51,674 nucleotides of DNA from Buttiauxella warmboldiae (lineage in GTDB: Bacteria; Pseudomonadota; Gammaproteobacteria; Enterobacterales; Enterobacteriaceae). The notes below the pieces were generated by a model that was given only the letters and a program-made list of their open reading frames with translations, did no database searches and was not told the origin of the DNA. This document shows positions 46,387-51,674 of this stretch, piece by piece. Each line of letters opens with the position of its first letter. Positions within the stretch are counted from its first letter, which is position 1. The DNA lies in the NCBI RefSeq assembly GCF_003818135.1, contig NZ_RPOH01000068.1, positions 1-51,674 on the forward strand, in the 5' to 3' direction. A program made the translations under genes and the position numbers.

Positions 46387-47019
46387 ATGTCTACCGACAT
46401 CAGTTGCACTAAAAAAAGCCGTGGCCGACCAAAAGTGTTTGACAGGGAAGCCGCACTTGACAAGGCCATGGCTTTGTTCTGGAAACACGGCTACGAAGCC
46501 ACCTCAATGGCACATCTGGTTGAAGCAACGGGGGCGAAAGCACCCACGCTGTATGCAGAGTTCACCAATAAAGAGGGGTTATTCAAGGCGGTGCTGGATC
46601 GCTATATCGCGCGTTTCGCCAAAATGCGGGAAGCGTGCTTGTTCTGCGAAGAGCGCACGCTTGAAGAGGCGCTGGAAGCTTATCTGTCGCTGATTGCAAA
46701 GCTATTTACTGAAAAAGATACCCCTACGGGGTGCTTTATTATCTGTACTTCATCAGTACTTGCGGCATCGTCAGATGATATTGCAGCGGTGATAAAAACG
46801 CGGCAGTCGATGCAGGAAGAGACGCTGGCGCGTTTTCTGGCCAGCTGCCAGCAAAAAGGTGAAATTCCCGCCGCCAGCTGCGTACGCAAACTGGCTAAAT
46901 ACCTGTGCTGTATTATTCAGGGGATGTCGGTCAGCGCGCGTGAAAATGCCAGCTACGAAGAGCTGATGCAAATCGTCAATACCACGATGCGGTTGATGCC
47001 AGAACTCAAGAAAATCTAA
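46387..47019 (+). CDS. comR: ComR, TetR-family copper-responsive repressor
   Basis: A 210-residue TetR regulator. The N-terminal helix-turn-helix (about 12-60) reads RGRPKVFDREAALDKAMALF and EATGAKAPTLYAEFTNKEGL, matching E. coli ComR (YcfQ), the repressor of bhsA that releases DNA on copper binding. The ligand domain keeps cysteines in LFCEERT, GCFIICTSS and CCIIQGMSVSAREN. The divergent bhsA is the expected target. Confidence 0.93.
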   Translation: MSTDISCTKKSRGRPKVFDREAALDKAMALFWKHGYEATSMAHLVEATGAKAPTLYAEFTNKEGLFKAVLDRYIARFAKMREACLFCEERTLEEALEAYLSLIAKLFTEKDTPTGCFIICTSSVLAASSDDIAAVIKTRQSMQEETLARFLASCQQKGEIPAASCVRKLAKYLCCIIQGMSVSARENASYEELMQIVNTTMRLMPELKKI

Positions 47020-47055
47020 TACCGGGCGGCGCGCTTGCCGCCCTGATATTGCTGG

Positions 47056-47089
47056 CAAAGAAGCAAAAAGCATGGTTTTCCCTTCTTTT
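47056..47089. terminator. Hairpin between comR and the siderophore-interacting gene
   Basis: AAAGAAG (47057-47063) faces CTTCTTT (47082-47088), with inner AAAA/TTTT pairing. It lies between two convergent genes, 37 bases behind comR. It resembles the hairpin element at 34615-34650. Confidence 0.45.
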
Positions 47090-47146
47090 ATTGATGCTCT
47101 CTGTTGGTTTTGAAAAAAACATGCGGTTTATCAATAGCCTGATTTT

Positions 47147-48040
47147 TTAACGCGCTCGTCCCTTGCTCCAGTACGCCATAAAATTGATGGCGTCATGGCT
47201 CACGCCACATTCACCAATCAAATAGCGACGTAGCAGCTTCACTACCGTGGATTCCGCCGCAACCCAGCCGTAAAAATGATTGCTGGCGGTGGTGGCTTTG
47301 TCCCACAGCAGCTCGCCTTCTGCCTCTTCATTCACCGCTTCTGCCACACCCGCTGTTTCAGGGAGCCGCACGCTCTCCCGAACGGCTCTCAACAAGCATC
47401 CACCATGCGTGGCATTCAGCGTTTTTCGCGCCAGCCAGTGAATTTCTGCAAAGCTAAATGCGCTTAAATCCACGCAGTCGCCCTGCTCCGGCACTTCAAA
47501 AAAGGCCTGAATTTTCGGTGGTTTTGGCTGCAGCGCCAGTCGTTCAAGGATGCCGCGCGCGGCAGGCAGCGCGGTTTCATCGGCAATAATTAATCCCTGA
47601 CGCAATCCCGCAGGGGGCGTCCATTCATAACCACCGCTATCGTGTGGGTAGTCAGCATTCGGCGCAACAATCTGAATTTTGTTGCCCGGCTGCGAGTGAA
47701 GCGCCCATGCTGAGGCCGGGCCTTCCGTACCGTGGCTGACAAATTCAACCGTCACTTGCTGACGCTCACGATCGACATGGCGCAAGGTATAAGTACGCAC
47801 CACGGGCCGTTTTTCCTGCGGGAGCGCTTGCAGCAGTTGATACCACTCCCCTTGCTCCGCCAGGGCCGGAATGGAGCCATCGGCCGAGGGAAATAACATT
47901 TTGATGCGCTGATCGGGCGAGTCACACTTCATCTTTGCCACATCCGGGCCACCGAATACCAGTCTTAATAGTGAAGGTGAGACCGGTGATTTATTCACCA
48001 GCTTTACATTAAACAACCGATAGCCTTGCACCCCAGCCAT
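47147..48040 (-). CDS. Siderophore-interacting protein (ferric-siderophore reductase, ViuB/YqjH type)
   Basis: A 297-residue FAD-dependent NAD(P)H reductase. The FAD-binding barrel has VVRTYTLRHVDRERQQVTVE (RxYTxR motif at about 88-93) and FVSHGTEGPASAWALHSQPG. The C-terminal half has LIIADETALPAARGILERL and HFYGWVAAESTVVKLLRRYL. It reduces ferric siderophores in the cytoplasm to release iron. It is divergent from the iutA-like receptor; the shared 180-base interval carries a Fur box. Confidence 0.92.
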   Translation of the reverse strand: MAGVQGYRLFNVKLVNKSPVSPSLLRLVFGGPDVAKMKCDSPDQRIKMLFPSADGSIPALAEQGEWYQLLQALPQEKRPVVRTYTLRHVDRERQQVTVEFVSHGTEGPASAWALHSQPGNKIQIVAPNADYPHDSGGYEWTPPAGLRQGLIIADETALPAARGILERLALQPKPPKIQAFFEVPEQGDCVDLSAFSFAEIHWLARKTLNATHGGCLLRAVRESVRLPETAGVAEAVNEEAEGELLWDKATTASNHFYGWVAAESTVVKLLRRYLIGECGVSHDAINFMAYWSKGRAR

Positions 48041-48141
48041 TTCAGCTCCTTTGCCGCATCAGGCCCATATTTCTACAGAAAACCACAGAAACCTTGTGAT
48101 TATTCATAAGATTAATTTAAGGGATACTAGCAATTGAGATT

Positions 48142-48160
48142 GATAATGAGAACCGTTATC
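48142..48160. promoter_or_regulatory. Fur box between the SIP and iutA-like genes
   Basis: GATAATGAGAACCGTTATC matches the 19-base Fur consensus at 16 positions. It lies 64 bases before the receptor ATG and 102 before the SIP ATG, so it could repress both promoters under iron sufficiency. Confidence 0.85.
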
Positions 48161-48223
48161 GGCAAAATCCTGTCGATTCTTATTTCAAAACGTTCATAAA
48201 TGTTAATTTTTCCTCTCTAAGGA

Positions 48224-50422
48224 GTGATGATGATGCATAAAAACGCACGCTGGGCGCTTAACCCGCTGCTGCTGGCGATGATGGCTCCGGCTTTCGCTCA
48301 GCCAACCTCAGAAGAAAATATTCTGGTTTCTGCGAACCGCATGCACCGTACCGTGGCCGATATGGCGCAGACCAGCTGGGTTATTGAAGGTCGCGAACTC
48401 GAACAGCAGATCCAGGGCGGCAAGGAGCTCAAAGATGCGCTTGCACAGTTAATTCCGGGGCTGGATGTCAGCAGCCAAAGCCGTACCAACTACGGTATGA
48501 ACATGCGTGGCCGCTCGATTGTGGTGCTGGTGGACGGGGTTCGACTGAACTCATCCCGTACCGATAGCCGCCAGCTCGATTCTATCGACCCGTTTAACAT
48601 TGAACACATTGAAGTGATCTCCGGCGCCACTTCGCTGTACGGCGGCGGCAGTACCGGCGGCCTGATTAACATCGTCACTAAAAAAGGCCAGCCTGAAACG
48701 CAGGTCGAATTCGAAACCGGTATCAAATCAGGCTTTAACAGCAGTAAAGATCGCGATGGACGCGTGGCCGCTGCCGTTTCCGGCGGTAACGAACATGCCT
48801 CCGGGCGCATGTCCGTGGCCTATCAGAAATTTGGTGGCTGGTTCGATGGCAATGGCGACCAGACGCTGCTCGATAACACGCAAACCGGCCTGCAATACTC
48901 TGACCGTTTAGATGTGATGGGCACCGGCACGCTCAATATCGATGAAACCCAGCAATTGCAGCTGGTGACACAATATTATAAAAGCCAGGGCGATGACGAT
49001 TACGGGCTGAATCTGGGAGAAAACTTCTCGGCGGTAACCGGTAACGGTAATGCTTCGGTCAGCAACCAGCTCAATTCAGATCGCATTCCCGGCACCGAAC
49101 GCCATCTGATTAGCCTGCAATATTCCAACAGCGATTTCCTCGGCCAGGAGCTGGTTGGGCAAGTTTACTATCGCGATGAATCGCTGACCTTCTATCCGTT
49201 CCCGACGCTGACGCGCGGCGCGGTAACCAGTTTCTCTGCCTCACAGCAGGATACCGATCAGTACGGTGCCAAACTGGCGTTGACCAGCCAGCCACTTGAT
49301 GGCTGGCAGCTCACCTACGGGGTCGATGCGGACCACGAGAGCTTTACCTCTAATCAGAAATTCTTTGATCTGGCAAAAGCCAATGCTTCCGGCGGCCTGA
49401 ATAACCAAAGCATTTACACCACCGGCCGTTATCCGGGTTACACCATCACTAACCTCGCGCCGTTCCTGCAAAGCAGCTATGACATCAACGAACTGTTTAC
49501 CGTCAGCGGCGGCGTGCGCTACCAGTGGACCGAGAATAAAGTTGATGACTTTATTGGCTTTAGCCAACAGCAGGGTATCGCAAACGGTATCGCACAGTCT
49601 GCGGATGCGATTCCTGGCGGCAGCACCGATTACGATAATGCGTTATTCAACGCCGGCCTGTTAATGCACATCACCGAGAGGCAACAGGCATGGTTTAACT
49701 TCTCGCAGGGGGTGGAGCTTCCGGACCCGGGTAAATACTACGGTAACGGCTCTTACCGCCTGGTGAACGGGCACTACCAACTGCTGAACAGCGTTAACGT
49801 CGGGCAGTCAAAACTTCAGGGAATCAAAGTCGACTCCTATGAGCTGGGCTGGCGTTACACCGGCGATAATCTGCGTAGCCAGATTGCGGCCTATTACTCG
49901 CTTTCTGACAAGTCCATTTCGATTAACCGCGCCGATATGACGATTAATGTTGAGGATGACAAGCGCCGCATTTATGGCGTTGAAGGTGCGGTGGATTACT
50001 TTATTCCGGATTCAAACTGGAGCACCGGCGTAAACTTCAACGTGCTGAAATCCGAAACCAAAGTGGATGGCAAATGGCAGAAATGGGACGTAATTTACGC
50101 CAGCCCATCGAAAGCCACTGCTTATGTGGGCTGGGCGCCAGAACCGTGGAGCCTGCGCGTGCAAAGCCAGCAGACTTTTGATTTGACCGACGCCCACGAC
50201 AATAAGATCAACGGCTACAATACCCTCGACTTTATCGGAAGCTACGCGCTGCCGCTGGGCAAGCTCAGCTTCAGCATCGAAAACCTGCTGGATAAAGACT
50301 ACACCACCGTCTGGGGCCAGCGCGCACCGCTCCTGTATAGCCCAACTTACGGCAGCCCATCGCTGTATGAATACAAGGGCCGTGGGCGCACTTACGGCGT
50401 GAACTACTCGTTCTTATTCTAA
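48224..50422 (+). CDS. iutA: IutA-like TonB-dependent ferric aerobactin receptor
   Basis: A 732-residue receptor, the IutA length. It matches E. coli IutA over its whole span: ALNPLLLAMMAPAFAQ (signal peptide), ELEQQIQGGKELKDALAQLI, PGLDVSSQSRTNYGMNMRGR, DSRQLDSIDPFNIEHIEVIS, and the C-terminal DKDYTTVWGQRAPLLYSPTY and GRTYGVNYSFLF. The TonB box is ENILVSANR. No iucABCD genes are nearby, so it probably takes up aerobactin made by others (or a related hydroxamate). A Fur box precedes it and a strong terminator follows. Confidence 0.93.
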   Translation: MMMMHKNARWALNPLLLAMMAPAFAQPTSEENILVSANRMHRTVADMAQTSWVIEGRELEQQIQGGKELKDALAQLIPGLDVSSQSRTNYGMNMRGRSIVVLVDGVRLNSSRTDSRQLDSIDPFNIEHIEVISGATSLYGGGSTGGLINIVTKKGQPETQVEFETGIKSGFNSSKDRDGRVAAAVSGGNEHASGRMSVAYQKFGGWFDGNGDQTLLDNTQTGLQYSDRLDVMGTGTLNIDETQQLQLVTQYYKSQGDDDYGLNLGENFSAVTGNGNASVSNQLNSDRIPGTERHLISLQYSNSDFLGQELVGQVYYRDESLTFYPFPTLTRGAVTSFSASQQDTDQYGAKLALTSQPLDGWQLTYGVDADHESFTSNQKFFDLAKANASGGLNNQSIYTTGRYPGYTITNLAPFLQSSYDINELFTVSGGVRYQWTENKVDDFIGFSQQQGIANGIAQSADAIPGGSTDYDNALFNAGLLMHITERQQAWFNFSQGVELPDPGKYYGNGSYRLVNGHYQLLNSVNVGQSKLQGIKVDSYELGWRYTGDNLRSQIAAYYSLSDKSISINRADMTINVEDDKRRIYGVEGAVDYFIPDSNWSTGVNFNVLKSETKVDGKWQKWDVIYASPSKATAYVGWAPEPWSLRVQSQQTFDLTDAHDNKINGYNTLDFIGSYALPLGKLSFSIENLLDKDYTTVWGQRAPLLYSPTYGSPSLYEYKGRGRTYGVNYSFLF

Positions 50423-50430
50423 GCGTCACC

Positions 50431-50460
50431 GCTGGCTGGCTAACAACCAGCCAGCTTTTT
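50431..50460 (+). terminator. iutA terminator
   Basis: GCTGGCTGG (50431-50439) pairs perfectly with CCAGCCAGC (50447-50455), followed by TTTTT. Confidence 0.95.
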
Positions 50461-50559
50461 ACGCCCGCGCACAAAAACCCGCTCGACCAAAGCCCGGTAG
50501 TCATTTAAAACATAGGGATTCTCATGGCAGGTACGGCTTATAGTTAGTAAGGTCAAAAT

Positions 50560-51588
50560 ATGTTGGCAGGTATTATTGGTTTAGGTTCAGTCATCGAAAC
50601 AGCTTATCTCCCGGCGCTGCGCCGCCTTTCTCTTTCCTCTGGCGAATTATACGGTTATGACAGCGATCCCCTGCGGAATATAGAAGGGATTACGCGTTGC
50701 GACTCTCTGAATGTGCTGCTGGCATTGCCGCTCGACATGGTGCTGATAACGACTTCATCGTTGCATCACTTGCCGGTGCTTGAAACCGTATTGCAAAGCA
50801 AGGTGCCCGCCATTGTGGTGGAAAAACCGGTTGCCGCCACGCTGCCACAGCTTGAGAAACTGCAAATGCTGCTCGGCGATCCCCAGAAAGCCGCTCGTGT
50901 GCTGGCGCTGGATCACTGGATGGTGCGTACTCAGGCGTGCAGGTATATTCGCAACGTCAACCAAATAAGCCATATCGAAGCATTTTTGCTTGAGCCAAGC
51001 GGCTTTAATGCCGCCGGGGAACCCATTGCCCTGAACTTCGTCACCGGTGACGCAGACACCCGCCAGCTACGCCATCCTGACGGTGTGATTGCCGATATCG
51101 GCACCCACGTCCTCGCTATGATGCGCGAAACCATTCATCAGCTGGGCGGGCACGATAAATTAACCGTCGAGCTTGATTACGCACGGGACCGGCTGGGAAA
51201 GGCGATTTCTGCCGGAGATTTTACTACCGCGGAAGGTGAAGCCCTGCTCACTGGCACCCTGAGCGATATTCCCTTTACAGTCCATCTTAATAAGTATGCT
51301 GGCCCTGCCGGTGGGCAAAAAGGGATGCGGATCCATCTTCACGATGGGCAAGTGATTAATATTGACCGTGAAGGCACAAATGAAGTGGTGGAGCGGATTT
51401 CAGCGCAAGGCACCGAACGCGGCCTCATTGCGGGGCCACTGTACGACCGCTGCTTGCTGGATGTGGTGTTTGGCGAGAACAGCCTGTTTGCGCAAGCTCC
51501 TGAAGAGATCCCGGCTTACACACAGCGCCGAATAGCAGAGGTGACGGCATTGTTATCCTTGCAGCAACAGTTACGCGGCAATCATTAA
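50560..51588 (+). CDS. Gfo/Idh/MocA-family oxidoreductase
   Basis: A 342-residue NAD(P)-dependent oxidoreductase. The Rossmann N-terminus is GIIGLGSVIETAYLPALRRL, and the EKP motif is VVEKPVAATLPQLEKL (about residues 86-101). The C-terminal sheet domain contains DGVIADIGTHVLAMM with the usual catalytic-region His. The family acts on sugars, inositols and, in some siderophore clusters, on cyclic intermediates; the substrate here is unknown. AAGG precedes the ATG. It follows iutA by 137 bases but is separated by its terminator, so a functional link is not shown. Confidence 0.82.
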   Translation: MLAGIIGLGSVIETAYLPALRRLSLSSGELYGYDSDPLRNIEGITRCDSLNVLLALPLDMVLITTSSLHHLPVLETVLQSKVPAIVVEKPVAATLPQLEKLQMLLGDPQKAARVLALDHWMVRTQACRYIRNVNQISHIEAFLLEPSGFNAAGEPIALNFVTGDADTRQLRHPDGVIADIGTHVLAMMRETIHQLGGHDKLTVELDYARDRLGKAISAGDFTTAEGEALLTGTLSDIPFTVHLNKYAGPAGGQKGMRIHLHDGQVINIDREGTNEVVERISAQGTERGLIAGPLYDRCLLDVVFGENSLFAQAPEEIPAYTQRRIAEVTALLSLQQQLRGNH

Positions 51589-51674
51589 TAATAACCAGCC
51601 CAGACTGATGGCAAACCCCATGACTTTCGCAAAACGAACATGGACCATCACTAAAAAAACAAGGAAAATCAATT
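51571..51674 (-). CDS. C-terminal part of a small membrane protein, cut by the window edge
   Basis: The minus-strand frame enters at the right edge and reads LIFLVFLVMVHVRFAKV, then MGFAISLGWLLLMIAA and a TAA at 51571-51573. The pattern is a hydrophobic helix, a short basic loop and a second helix. It overlaps the end of the convergent oxidoreductase gene by 18 bases. I cannot name the family from this fragment. A degraded relative of the same sequence lies at 34522-34593. Confidence 0.5.
   Translation of the reverse strand, partial: LIFLVFLVMVHVRFAKVMGFAISLGWLLLMIAA

Overview
The window is chromosomal DNA from a member of the Enterobacteriaceae. Its backbone matches E. coli/Salmonella gene for gene: icd, rluE, nudJ, mnmA, hflD, purB, phoP, phoQ, roxA, pepT, potABCD, cobB, nagK, lolEDC, ycfT, mfd, ldtC, bhsA, comR. 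The genus cannot be fixed from sequence alone. The order is not that of E. coli: yeaL-nimR-nimT sit close to icd, and several blocks are present that E. coli K-12 lacks at these junctions.

Layout. 1-3.2 kb: yeaL, the divergent nimR/nimT pair and a DUF523 protein. 3.2-6.9 kb: many small genes, namely an orphan ORF, the 52-residue YqaE, a cold-shock gene with a cspA-type leader, an SOS-controlled DinI/MsgA-like gene, a 24-residue YoaJ-like membrane peptide, a single tRNA-Thr(UGU), a small secreted protein and a 55-residue ORF. 6.9-16.1 kb: the conserved icd to roxA block. In it phoQ carries a one-base deletion that removes the end of the kinase domain from frame. 16.2-27.4 kb: an accessory block between roxA and pepT (adjacent in E. 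coli). It holds two incomplete but complementary FecBCD-type uptake operons, an MFS transporter, a TonB receptor and an embedded methyltransferase, with a MerR regulator/DUF523-DUF1722 pair between the operons. 27.7-33.0 kb: pepT and the polyamine operon potABCD. 33.1-34.7 kb: an amidase and a decayed repeat. 34.7-47.0 kb: cobB-nagK, lolCDE, ycfT, mfd, ldtC, bhsA and comR. 47.1-51.7 kb: a second iron block with a siderophore-interacting protein, an IutA-like receptor and a Gfo/Idh/MocA oxidoreductase. The window ends inside a small membrane-protein gene on the minus strand.

How the genes work together. The 16-27 kb block looks like one metal-complex uptake function split over two operons. One operon (binding protein, permease, the only ATPase, MFS) has a good Fur box. 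The other (TonB receptor, binding protein, methyltransferase, permease) has a Zur-like operator and no ATPase. No metallophore biosynthesis gene is visible, so the ligand is probably made elsewhere or taken from other organisms. The iutA-like block likewise has no aerobactin synthesis genes, and its divergent promoters share a Fur box. mnmA, hflD and purB follow rluE and nudJ on the same strand; phoP-phoQ, potABCD and lolCDE show the translational overlaps typical of operons.

No CRISPR array, insertion-sequence transposase, integrase or rRNA was seen.
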